Under the pieces are notes generated by a model that saw nothing but the letters and a program-made list of their open reading frames with translations, did not search any database and had not been told where the DNA came from. Shown one piece after another: positions 48,846 through 63,190 of a DNA stretch of 64,000 nucleotides. The stretch's first letter is position 1; every line of letters starts with the position of its first letter. This DNA is from Neocallimastix lanati (nom. inval.) (taxonomy: Eukaryota; Neocallimastigomycota; Neocallimastigomycetes; Neocallimastigales; Neocallimastigaceae). A program made the position numbers and the translations under genes. The stretch is from assembly GCA_016946835.1 (NCBI GenBank), contig JACVTC010000033.1, positions 848,001 to 912,000 on the forward strand, in the 5' to 3' direction.

Positions 48846-49677
48846 CTAATATTTTTTTCTTTTTTTTCTTTTTTTTCTTTTTTTTTTTTTTTTCGTTTTA
48901 AAAAAATAAGGAAAGAAAATCGAAATCATTTAAAAATTTCAATTTAAAAAGTAATAAAATGTTTAAATAAAATAAAAAGTATCATATACAATAATATTAT
49001 TTTATAATTATATAAGTACTTTTTTTTTTATAAATTAACTATGAATTTATAAATTCCTTTTTTTTTTTTTATTAAATCTATTATTTTAAAATAAATAAAA
49101 TAAAATTAAGTAAAATAAATAATGAAGTAATATAATGGACTAAGTATAATAATAAAAATAAAATAAAATATTTTTTATTAAGTCATTTTCATTCAAATTT
49201 TTAATTTAATTTTATTACTATTAAACATACTTCTAAAATCAAAGTTATTTTTTTACATAATAATGATATTCACATGCTATAAATATGAAACATAACATTT
49301 TTATAATTCTGAATGAAAAAAAAAAAAAAAAAAAAAAAAAAACATAATATTATTATATAATTGAACACTAATATTAAAAATTTTTAAAATTTATTTTTAT
49401 ATGATATTTATTATATAAAAATCATTATTATTAAAAATAATATATAGAAATAAGTTTTTATTTTTATCTTTATCTTTATTTTATTTTATTTTTTTTTTTT
49501 AACTATTATTTTTAAATATATTAAATTATTGTATGAATTTATAATTAAATATAGACTACTGAATATGGAATAAATATTATTATCTTTATATAAATTAAAT
49601 TTAAAAAATATATATTCATATTTTAGAATATATTAATATATTAATATATTAATAGATGAATCCTTCTATTAGACCGT
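48846..49677. other. Intergenic DNA with a dispersed repeat copy
   Basis: A C/T-rich TTTTTTTTC run (48848-48895), poly(A) at 49316-49342, and at 49114-49170 a segment AATAATGAAGTAATATAATG with flanking AAAAT pentamers that matches 2617-2670 inside minisatellite array 1. No gene is visible. Confidence 0.55.
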
Positions 49678-50803
49678 TTAGTTCTTTCTCATAAGTAAAT
49701 ATATACATTTTCCTACTTCAATATTTTGTAAATGACGATAATCACCTTCAAGACACATTAAAAGACCACCGTAAGAAACGTAAATTGCACTAAATTTTTA
49801 ATAAATATATATTAACATAAAATAACTAAAATATATACTAAATAAAATATAAAAAAAAATATTTATTATCCTTACACTTTTGAACCGTTAGAATCATCAT
49901 ATTTAAAAACTTTTCCATACATAACATAATCATAATCATCAGCTAAACTACTTTTTGATTGGTCTCTCCAAATTTCAATTTTATCTGTGCCATCAAGAGA
50001 TAAAGAAGAAGCCAACATTAAAGCATATTTTTCACCGATTTCAATTGGGTATATTTCAGTGTTAACATCTAAAGTAAGATCCATTTCATAATTTTCACTT
50101 CTACCTTGGATTCTAGATACTGAAAATTTAATAAAAAATTAAAAATGTCATTTTTATAAAGAAATAATTATTATTTGTCAAAATTATTGATAAAAATAAT
50201 GATTTTGACAATCATTTGAATATTTGAATTACTATTCTATATTTTGTTTATCTTAAAAATATAATTTTTATGAAATTATAATTATTTTTTATTCTTTCAA
50301 GTTTTTTAATAATAAAATTATTTTCCAATAAATTGAACTATTATTTATACTATATATACTTTCAAATAAAATATCGTATTCATTTTATTTTTAATAATAA
50401 AATAAGATTAATGTATTTTGTATTATTTTATATTATATATATTTATATTATAAATTTTAATAATAATATATTTTATAAAAAATTTATAATTATATTTATA
50501 TGTAAAACGTATAAATAATCTTTAAAAATAATTATAAAATTTTTTTTGCTTTACTATAAAGATTATTATCTTATTATTTAAGTTCTAAAAAAAAATTGAA
50601 TACTTCTAAGAACATCTTTTTTTTTTTTTTTTTTTTTTTTTATAACATATATTATATGTAATCTATGAAATAGCCTTATAAAATTTTTATTTGAATTTGT
50701 CTTATATTATTATATCTTTACCTCTATCAAATTTTTTTCCTCCCTTGTCTTTTTCAACAATTTCAAAAACATCAGAAAATAATTTATTATCTTGACTTTC
50801 CAT
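49678..50803 (-). CDS. RPB8: RNA polymerases I/II/III shared subunit RPB8
   Basis: Three exons, 50803-50722, 50119-49876 and 49789-49678, join in frame to 145 residues (yeast Rpb8 has 146). The protein starts [20 protein letters not shown]. Exon 2 has [33 protein letters not shown] and [14 protein letters not shown]. Exon 3 has [16 protein letters not shown] and ends YLLMRKN. These are the hallmark segments of the Rpb8 OB-like fold ([37 protein letters not shown]). The subunit is part of all three nuclear RNA polymerases. The introns have a GTAAAG donor with a TTTCAG acceptor and a GTAAGG donor with a TTTAG acceptor. The gene is intact, in contrast to the SF3B3 remnant 0.8 kb downstream on the same strand. 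Confidence 0.95.
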
Positions 50804-53018
<2,215 letters not shown>

Positions 53019-56000
53019 ATGTCTATAGAAGAAGAACCCAGTACTCTTAATAAAAACGTAAAAAGTGAAGTAGAAGATAATCAAATTGAAGGTAAAGTAA
53101 ATATAAAGCAAATAAAATCAAGTATTTTATCTCCACCAGATACGCCACAAATTAATACAATTAAAAAAGGTAAAGCAATATTATATAATCATAATTAATT
53201 ATTTAATTTAAATCATATTAATAATATTTTTTCTTTATTATTTATTTTTTTTTTTTTAAAAAAACTAAAATATTAAAATTTTTATTTTTATGAAAATAAA
53301 TTAAAATTGAAAAGTTGAAAATGAAACTAAAATAGAAAATAAAAATGATGAAAGTATAGATGAAGAAAAAGAAAATTCTAATGAAAACATAAATTTGGTT
53401 AAAGAAGACCTCAAAATTGTAGATAATAAAATAAATAGTGAAAATGAAAAAAACGCATTAATTAAAAATGTTAATTCGATAAATTATGATGATAAAAATG
53501 AAATTAATGAAAATAGTAGGATAATAATTTCAAATTCTCAAAATCAAAATGTAAAATCAAATGAAAATTCAATAAATAACGGTGATAATATTAAAAATAA
53601 TGAAATTGTTAAAAAACAGAATGAAAATACAGTAATAGAGAATAATAATAAATTAAGTGATGTAATATCTGAAAATGAGAAAATTAGTTCAGAAAAGGAA
53701 AATCCATTAATAAGTACTGATAATTACTTGAAAGAAACAAAAATTAAAATAGATAAAGTAGATGAAATAAATAAACAAAATACAAAAATAGATGTAATAA
53801 ATAAGGAAAATAAGAAAGAGCATGAAAAATCTCATAAAATGACTAGAAGTAATATTAATATTTGTATAAATATAACACACTCATTACAATATCATTCAAG
53901 TGCTATTCCATTTTTAAACCCTGTAGATCCAGAACTTTTAAATATACCGGACTATTTTACTGTGATTAAACATCCTATGGATTTATCTACAATTATGAAA
54001 AAAGTTAAAGGAAATAAATATAGTGATATAAATGATTATATTAGTGATGTAGAATTAATGTTTAATAATTGTTTCACTTATAATCCACCAACTAATCCTG
54101 TTCATATTGCAGGATTAGCATTAAGAGAATATTTTATTGAACAATTAAGAAAATTATCTCCAGAAGTTCAAGCTTTATTAAAGATATTAACAAGGGAAGA
54201 TAATGGTGAATATTTATATGCTAATGGTAAGAGAGCAAAAAGGCAAATTAAAGCGGTTCATCATTTGGAACCAGAGTTGCATATACCAAAAAAAATGAAA
54301 GTTGTACATAAAAGTAACATAGAATCGATAAAGGAAGATAAAATTTCAATTGAAAATAAAAAAATAGAGATTGAAAATATTCCTAATGATAATAAAATCG
54401 TATTTACAAAACAAAATTCATTCGAAAAGGCAAATACCATAAAACCCATTAAAATACAGGAAGAACAAATTAATAGGAAAAATAATGAAAATAAAACGAC
54501 AATAAAAAAATTAATTTCAAATTCACGTGCAAAGAGAATTGTAGATTTAGTACAAGATAAATATAATAAAAACGAACAAATATTAAGAGAGGATGATGAT
54601 GAAGAGGATGAGATTGAAGAAGAGCAAGAAACAGAAGATGATAGTGAAATGATAGAAAATGAAGAGACTACTGAAGAGGAGGAAGTTGACGATTCAAATA
54701 ATTTGAGTCGTAAAACAAAATCCATTATAAGGGCAAGCCAAAAAGTTATATCAAGAATGAAATCAAAAAATACCCATACGAAAATTAGAAATGTTTCAGC
54801 TCATGCTAATAATATAAATAAAAGACCAACAAAATCAAAACTATTAAAAAGTATATCTAAGGTACAAACCTTATCGTCTTTACCAGTAGATCAAGTATAT
54901 CAAGGAAATTCATCTGATATAGTTGAAATGCAAATTAATACTTTAACAATGTGCTTGCAAAAAGTTACGAAACAATTAGAGCTTTTGCAGGTTCAATCAA
55001 AAGCTAGAAAATTAAAGAAAAAAGCAAAACGTTTAGCAAAATCATTAAATATGGAAGATTATGATCTTCAATCGGATTCAGACAGTGTTGAAAATTTATT
55101 ATCTCAAACTTCTTTACTAACGAATAATGCTAATAAAATATTAAAAAGAAAATCAAAAGTGAAAATGTTAAGTAAAAAAGCAAAAGTGAATAAAATAAAA
55201 AATCAAAATAGACGTATTAATAATGAAAATGATGAAGACGAAGAAGAATATGATGAAGGAGAAGAAATATATGAAGATGAAAATTCAAGAATTGTAGATA
55301 AAAAAAAAGAAAAAAATGTTATAAATGAAAAGCAAATAAAAAAAGAAGTTAAACGTCAAAGACAAAAGAATACAAAACAAGAAACAAAGGGTAAAAAAAG
55401 AGTACCAAAAGGTAGTCAGGAAAATTCATATGATATTAAAAGAGTTTGTGAGTATTGTGGTGATACAGATACCCCAATGTGGAGAAGAGGTCCAAATGGA
55501 AAAGGTACACTATGTAATAAATGTGGTGTAAAATGGAAAGGTGGAAAAATCTATCAAGGTGAAGAAATACCAATGAAAAGAAATAAGAATATTACTAATG
55601 AATCAGTAGATAGTCCAGTAATACCACCACCACCTAAAAAAGAAAGGAAAAGAGCTAAAACCAAGGATAAAAAGAAGGAAACAACAAAAGTTAATAAATC
55701 AAAACAACAAAAGGTAACTGAAATAACTTATAATCAGAAGAAAGAACTTAGTGAGATGATAAATTATTTGTCCGAAGAAAAGATTAGCGGTGTAGTTGAT
55801 ATTATTAAAAGTTCTATTCCAGATATAAAAGATACACAAGAAGAGATTGAATTAGATATAGAAACAATTAATCCAGCTACATTATATAAATTATATAATT
55901 ATGTTAAGAAAGTTTCAAAACCAAAAAATGGTAAAAAAAATCAAAATAAGAATGAGGATACTAGTAGTGGTGAGTCAAGTGGTGAATCAAGTGAATCAGA

Positions 56001-56055
56001 AGATGAATCAAGTGATAGTGATAGTGATTCAAATCAATATATGACTGGACGTTAA
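53019..56055 (+). CDS. BET-family bromodomain protein with an embedded GATA zinc finger
   Basis: Two exons, 53019-53169 and 53315-56055 (GTAAAG donor, AAAAG acceptor), give 963 residues. Residues 1-230 are Asn/Lys/Glu-rich and disordered. A bromodomain lies at about 235-335 ([28 protein letters not shown], and [10 protein letters not shown] with the acetyl-lysine-reading Asn307). It is followed by an acidic stretch (about 477-510) and a basic helical region with [20 protein letters not shown]. At 762-787 there is a GATA-type finger: C-x2-[19 protein letters not shown]. Residues about 855-915 form an extra-terminal (NET) domain: [39 protein letters not shown]. The tail ends in a Ser/Glu/Asp SEED-like run. 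BET proteins read acetylated histones and recruit transcription factors via NET. Typical fungal BET proteins have two bromodomains and no GATA finger. The continuous frame makes a gene-model artefact unlikely. Confidence 0.92.
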
Positions 56056-56344
56056 TTTTAAATTATCATTTTTAACACATTAATAAAAAACATATTATAA
56101 TTATAATAATTTTTAATATTTTATATTTTAATCTAATATTTGTTTTAATCATTATTTTATCATATCATATATTACAAATGTTATTATTTAAAATAACAAT
56201 AATATTTTAATTTATTTTTATTTTTATTTTATTGCTTTTTAAATTATTTTTTAATTTTGTCAGAGTTCTTTGTTTTAATTTACTTATTATTAAATAATGA
56301 AGTATCATTATTTACATATAAATAATATGCAAATATCTAAAAAA

Positions 56345-56389
<45 letters not shown>

Positions 56390-56609
56390 CATTAAATATA
56401 CAAAAACCAAACAAATAAACAAAACAAAACAAAATAAAACAAACAAACAAACAAACAAACAAACAAAAAAAAAAAAAAAAAAAAAAAGAAAAAATTAATA
56501 AATAAAAATAATTAACAAAAAACATTAAATGAAAAAAAAAATTAATGTTTAAATTTTTGTTATTAGCTTTATTATTAATAGTTATTAATTATATAATATT
56601 AACATTTAA

Positions 56610-56666
<57 letters not shown>

Positions 56667-56829
56667 AAGAAGTAATGTTATTATTATAATTTCTTTATAA
56701 TCAGAATTTTCTTAAAATGTAATATATTTAAAATTTTATTTAATATAAATAAAAAAATATATATATTATTATTATTATTATTATGCAGTGTGATTTTATT
56801 ATAAAATCGGTTTTATTTATTTATTTATT
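56056..56829. other. Intergenic DNA with long homopolymers
   Basis: Poly(T) at 56350-56389 (about 40) and 56611-56660 (about 50), a (CAAA)n run at 56437-56465 followed by poly(A), and (ATT)n at about 56766-56783. No gene is visible. The first part is the BET-GATA 3'UTR. Confidence 0.6.
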
Positions 56830-57369
56830 AATTCTTCTCTGATTGTTAATGAGAAATCTTTGAAAATTTCTAATGATAAGGGGGAAGATTTTGATGCTAA
56901 TATTAATTTTAATATACTATGTTTCCTTCTTGTAAGAAATGACAAATATGAAATCTTAGAGATCGGTTCGGGGGGAGAGAAGGCAGTTTATTAATAATAT
57001 TTTCAGTCATCTTCGAAAGAGTCTTCTTTTATTTTTTTGTGGGGTTTGCAGAATTCCTTACTAATATTATGCCTATTGTAATTAGTGATTTTTATATTAT
57101 AAATTTGCATATCATTAGACCTACCGTTATCAAGATCGTCGACTTCTATACAATAAAGCAAAGAAGAAACTCTAATTCAGATTCGAATGATATTTTTTAT
57201 CTACATGGAATTAACAACAACGAATAAGAAGAGTTAGAGGTCATTTTATCTTCGAAACTCATAGAATAGTTTTTTAGCATTAATGTAAAAAAATTTCATG
57301 TATTTTATTATGGTGTATTTTTTTTAATTAATATTTTTAAATAAAGTTTATTCCTAGTCTAAAAAAAAA
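56830..57369 (+). mobile_element. LINE retrotransposon copy 3, short 3' fragment
   Basis: It retains the last domain of the LINE family (GFAEFLTNIMPIVISDF, then RPTVIKIVDFYTIKQRR at 57039-57227), matching IVGLAEFLTSAIPI..SKSVDV of copy 1 and GIAEFLTNVIPLI..AKSVDV of copy 2. The 3'UTR has TTTCATGTATTTTATTATGG, an AATAAAG motif and CCTAGTCT before a short poly(A), close to the end of copy 1 (CCCTGTCT). Upstream, ILCFLLVRNDKYEILEIGSG and the following residues resemble YLFLLGGTLVLNELHFDSG of copy 1 with stops and frame loss. It is 5'-truncated and dead. The 5' edge is uncertain. Confidence 0.8.
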
Positions 57370-58199
57370 TTCATTTTATATTATTTTATTTTTATTTTTA
57401 TTAATACTTTGCTTCTTTATTATACTTCAGTATTTATTTTTTCTTATATATTTTTATTCTTATTACACTTATTAATACTTCTTTTATTATACTATACTAT
57501 TATTTTATTTTATTTTTATTTTTAATTTATTTAATTATATATATATAGAATTACAGAGATAATTTTATTTTTTTTAAAAAAAAAAAAAAAATTAATAAAA
57601 TTTGAGGATACAAAAGCAATATTAAATATAAACATTAAAATTTAATATTCAAATATTTCCTTCTGTTATATTATACTTTATATAGAAGTAATGCTAATTA
57701 TGAAATAATATTATAATAAAACTTTATTATATTAAAATCTAATATTTAAATAGTTTATTTTTTTTTATTAAACATAATTATAATACTAATAATAATATTA
57801 TAATAATTATTTGAAAGAATCATAGGTAACATAATATATAATTTAAAAAAAAAAAAAAATTGATTCATTTATAATGTTAATTATATAACTAAATATTTTT
57901 TTATTATTTGATTTAAATAATACTTTATGGATACTAAACTAAATTTAAAATTTTTTTATCTTTTTAAACTTTATTTAATATATATATATAAATTAATTTA
58001 ATATAATATAAAGTTAATAACTATATTTTTTGATTCAGATAATATAAATTGAATAGAATTCTGCTACTGCACACTTTAAGAAAATAGATTTAGATAAAAC
58101 TTAACTTTAGAGATATAAAAAAAAATATTATTTACTATCGATATTTTAGTAAAATAAAAAAAGTTCATATAAGTATATATATTTTATTTATTTTATTTT
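57370..58199. other. Intergenic DNA
   Basis: A/T-rich with no visible gene. The first part has a few CTTATTACACTTATTAATAC-like pieces that suggest weak internal repetition. Confidence 0.5.
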
Positions 58200-58543
58200 T
58201 TTCAAACTGGAAAATGAGAAGAGGGGAAGGGCCTCTAAAATTTTCCCTTTAAAACTTTTCAATTCTTAGAGAGTTGATTACCTTAATGTTTCGGTGATGA
58301 TTTGTTAAAGATTAAATAATAATATATATGATTATATTAAAGGAGATAATAATAGATATGATATAAAATATTCAATTGGTAAAACATTTTTCATTTTTAA
58401 TATTTTATTTGAAATAAGAGGTATTGGAAAAGTTTATGATAATTATGGCTATGAAAGTGATAGCGAAATATTTGATGCTCAAAATATTTCTACAATGATT
58501 ACAAATTTAAAAATAGAAATTATAACAATTAAGGTTATTTAAA
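58200..58543 (+). pseudogene. Coding-like remnant of unknown family
   Basis: GC-richer than its surroundings (AGAGGGGAAGGGCCTC near 58222). From 58305 to the TAA at 58541 one frame is open for about 79 codons without a starting ATG: DYIKGDNNRYDIKYSIGK, FNILFEIRGIGKVYDNYG, YESDSEIFDAQNISTM. The amino-acid mix looks like a real protein rather than random A/T translation. I recognise no family. It may be an exon of an unrecognised gene or a gene relic. Confidence 0.35.
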
Positions 58544-58745
58544 TAATATTTAATATTTAAATATCAGTATTAATAATTTATTGATAAGCTATATAATTTT
58601 AGCAATTTCATTTTCATGCATTATTCTTTTGATACTATAATAATATTATAATATCAAGCATTTTTTAGCTATAATATTTCACAATATTTCATAATAGAAA
58701 AATTATTTAAAAATAATCATATATTTAAATATATATATATATGTA

Positions 58746-58787
<42 letters not shown>

Positions 58788-59081
58788 TTATGCATAATTT
58801 TAATATTATTAAATAATTATTAAATATGTTCTATTTTTCCATATAATTTTTATTATAAACCATAAATTTTTAAAATTTTAATAATTATTATTACTAAATT
58901 ATAATACTTAAACTTTCTTTTTTGTTTATGATAAAATGAATCCGTAGCAATTTATAATAAATTTTTATTTATATTAGGAGCTGTAGTAATAATTTTTATT
59001 ATAATTAATTTAAATCTTATTAAGGTTTATTAAATTATAAATATTTATTAATATATTATAAAAATAATTAAATTTTATTTA

Positions 59082-59126
<45 letters not shown>

Positions 59127-59366
59127 ATAAACTTTAATATCAAAATATTTAATCTATTTTGTTATTATTTTTTTTATAATATATTATTATTATTGTTTTA
59201 TTATTCTTTTTAATATAATTGCTATTGTTATAAGTTTTTTTTTTATATTCATAATTATATATATATGTATAGTTATATATTTTAATGAATCTATAAACAA
59301 AAAATATAATTAATTTTAATAGATTATATAAATATAAATAAAATTAATAAGAGTTCTTTAAATAAA
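58544..59366. other. Intergenic DNA upstream of the TBC gene
   Basis: A/T-rich, with poly(A) at 58755-58782 and 59088-59123. No gene, RNA or regulatory site is recognised. Confidence 0.5.
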
Positions 59367-61244
59367 ATGGATTTTGAGCAAACCTTTAATTTTCCTACTC
59401 AAGATAATTTAAAAAATAATAAAAATTTTATGCGATCTAATTTAACAAGAAAATTAATGAAAACTGATTCTAATAATAATTTAAAAAGCAAAAAAAATAA
59501 AGATTTGTATAGAAAAGATGATGATAATAATCTCTCTTATGGTTCTCTTACAGAAATAACAGAACATATATATGAATTTTCAAGTATAACAGAAAATAAT
59601 CAGGAGGAACTATTTGATGTTCATTTAACCGAAGAAAATCAGAAGCATACTTACAGTAGTAGTAGTTTAGAAAGTATTGATATAAATTCAGAAAGTATTT
59701 CAGAAAAAAGTGAAAAAAGTAATGAGTCCAGCGACCCAAAATATGAAAAACTTAAAGTAGATGAATATGGATTTATAATCAATGATGTATTTCATAAAAA
59801 AACTTATAAGTAAGAATAAAATTAAATTTAAAAATTATTGAATGAATTTATTATCTTCATTTTTTTTTTCTTTACATTGCAAGTATATCATATTAATGAT
59901 TTTTGTAATAATAATTATATATGATATATATATATATATATATATTTTTTTTTTAAATAAGTTTGGATAGTCAAACTAACCAAAAAAAGAAAGAAAGCTC
60001 ATGGATTAGTATGTTTAAGAACTTTTCATTAGGTGGATGGGATAATTCAAAGCCAAAAATAATAGAGGAAAGCTCATGTAATGTTTGTGATAGTCCATCG
60101 AAAGTAATTATATAATTTAATAATTCATTGAAAAACAAATAAGATTATTTTTTCTTAAATAAGAATATGATAAAACAAAAATTATTAATTTAATTCTATT
60201 TAATAAAATTATAATTTCATATATATAAATAAAAATAAAGCTAGAAAAATTTTGTCGAGATGGAATTCCGCAATCATTCAGAGGATATGTGTGGTCAACA
60301 TTGGCTGATACTGAAAATATAAAAAAGAAGAATTTGTTTTATGTAAATATAATATGATATCATAATAAATCAATAATAAATTATTTTTTTCTTAATTATA
60401 TATATACATATAATATTCATTTAATTTAGGAATTATGTAATGCAGATGCTTTACCTATTGATGAAATAATTTTAAAAGATATAACACGATGCTATCCAGG
60501 TATATTAACTACTTTTTATTTATAATAATGTATAAATATTAAATTAGAAATTGATAATATGAGAATATGTTAAAAAAATATATTAATGATTTTTTCTATT
60601 TCATATTAAATAGATCATATAATGTTTAATGATAAAAATTATTATGGGTAAAATTTATATAGATAATTTAATAATATAAATAAATATTAATACATATTGA
60701 TAATAACAATAATATATATATATTTTTACTTTTTGAAATATATTAAAAAAAAAATAATATCTCTTTTATAATTTATTTTTAAAAACAAATATATTGTAAT
60801 GATATAGACAACATAATTTATTTAATGTATTAAAGGCATATTCACGTTATAATCCTTCTATAGGATATTGTCAAGGAATGGGATTTTTAGCTGGAATATT
60901 ATTAATGTTTATTCCTGCTGAAGTAAATATATAAATTTGTTTAAAATATATATATTATTTATTTTTATATATTTAAAAAATACTTTTTAAATTATATTAA
61001 TTAAATCATAAAAAATATTATCTATATATACGTATATATATTAATTTTATAGGATGCATTTTGGTTATTGGTTAGTACTATTGAAAAGTATGGTATTTCT
61101 GGATATTATACTCAAGATCTTGTTAAATTAAAGTCAGATAATGATATATTTACAAAAGTTTTAAAGCAAAAATTACCTCGTATATATAATCATCTAGTTG
61201 ATCTTGAAATTGACACAATATTATTTACAACTGAGGTAATAACA

Positions 61245-61291
<47 letters not shown>

Positions 61292-62226
61292 AAATATAAT
61301 TATTTATATTTTTATTTTTATTATACTATAATGTTTATAATATTAAAATAATTGATTTTTTTTGATATTTTTAGTGGTTCTTATGTTTATATTCTAAAAC
61401 ATTACCATGGCCATGTCTTTTAAGAGTATGGGATTTATTCTATTATTATGGTAAACATATAAAGATTATAAAAAATATATATGATAATTATTTATAATAA
61501 TAATTCATAATAATAAATTTGAAAATATACTTTAAAATATAATATATAAAATATGTTAACATAAAATCGTTCTTTTTATTTTCATTATTATTATTATTAT
61601 TTTATTTTTGTCATATAAATTATCCAGGAAAACCAACTATTATTAAAGCTGGAATAGCATTATTACAATATATAGAAAAACCATTATTAAATAGATGTCA
61701 AGATTTATCAAAAGATGAATGCTTAAATACAACACTTGATATAATTTTACATATTCATGATTATCTATACACAGATAACTATTGTCATTGCTTTGATAAA
61801 AAGATACCCAAAGAAGAGAATATTAAAGTTTATAATAAGTCAATAGCACAAGATATTATTTTAAAATCAGCCGTTTTAGATGATGATGAAAATAATGTTG
61901 AGGAAACAAAAGAAGAAAATAATATTAATATGGGAAAAGATGATGGTTTTGTTGAATCAGGATATCTTATGCCACCACCAAAATTAGCTCATAATCGTGA
62001 GCATCGTTTTAAACAACATCCTTCTGATCATTTTAATTCTACCTTTTACACCTCAATTTCTACAATTAATAATAATAATATAGAAAAAGATAATATAGAT
62101 GATGTGAAGCATGGAAAATGCTCCTCTGATTGTATTTGTATTAATTGTTTCGATATTGAAACATTTTTAAATACAATATTAAGTATTAAAATTAGTCAAA
62201 AACTAGAAGAATCTCTGAATGAATAA
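59367..62226 (+). CDS. TBC-domain Rab GTPase-activating protein
   Basis: Nine exons with matching phases: 59367-59809, 59962-60103, 60241-60342, 60430-60499, 60614-60647, 60808-60922, 61053-61235, 61375-61450 and 61628-62226 (587 residues). The TBC domain spans about 196-430: RDGIPQSFRGYVWSTLADTE, then ILKDITRCYPD with the catalytic arginine finger R249, SIGYCQGMGFLAGILL with the glutamine finger Q286, EDAFWLLVSTIEKYGISGYY, and WPCLLRVWDLFYYYGKPTII. Both fingers are present, so GAP activity toward a Rab is expected. The first 195 residues are acidic, Ser-rich and disordered. The last 150 include a C-x3-C-x4-C-type stretch (CSSDCICINC) of unknown role. Exon 5 is only 34 nt. The substrate Rab cannot be told from sequence. 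Confidence 0.92.
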
Positions 62227-62553
62227 AATAATATATAAGATAGATAGATAGAGAAAAATTATATATATAATATTTGAAGTTTAAATAAAAAAATATATAT
62301 ATTTTAATTTATATATCAAAATGAAAAGATTTTTTTTTATTATTTTACATATGTGTAAATATCATACAGATTTTAAAATTTAAAATTATTTTATTACAAA
62401 TTTTATAATTTATTAGAAATAAATAAATAAATTTAATTATTTATAAATATATTAATTATATAACAATTAAAATATTCATAAAATAACTAAAATTGGAGAA
62501 TAAGTATTAATTATTTAATATTAATAGTAATAATTTTAATAATAATAATAATA

Positions 62554-62584
<31 letters not shown>

Positions 62585-62619
62585 TTAATATTAATAATAA
62601 TAAATAATAATAATAATAA

Positions 62620-62666
<47 letters not shown>

Positions 62667-63190
62667 TAAATAATAATAAATAATATTATAATATTAATAA
62701 TAAATAATAAATAATAATAAATAATATTATAATATTAATAATAAATAACAATAATAACAATAATACTAATAATAATTAATAATAACAATAATACTAATAA
62801 TAATTAATAATAACAATTATATATAATATATAAAATATGAAATAAATTCAATATAATAAATTTTATTATAAATGATTTATGTTTCAATAACTTTATTATT
62901 ATTTATATTTTTTATTGTTTAAAAGAAGATTTAAAGTTAAATTAAATATTTAATAGAAAAGAATATAATATAATTTAAAAAAAAAAATTTTTTTTTTCTT
63001 TAAATTCTTTTTTAAATAATATAATGATAATGATATTAAAGTAAAATTAAAAAGGAAAAAATTAATGAATAGTATTATTTACAAATAAATATATGATATT
63101 TGCTTATAAATAATATCAAAGGTATTTAATATAATTATATAATATATATAGTATATAATATATGAATAAAATTATTTTATTAATAATAAT
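62227..63190. repeat. Convergent intergenic region with AAT-type repeats
   Basis: Between the 3' ends of the TBC and BRE1 genes. An imperfect AAT/AAAT microsatellite block covers about 62520-62815, including a repeated AACAATAATACTAATAATAA segment. No gene is visible. Confidence 0.65.

Noticed and set aside
50333-50518. Small plus-strand open frame
   Set aside because: Tyr/Ile/Asn/Phe-only composition inside the first RPB8 intron, with no family features.
54261-54725. Minus-strand Ser-rich open frame
   Set aside because: Antisense shadow of the acidic stretch of the BET-GATA protein.
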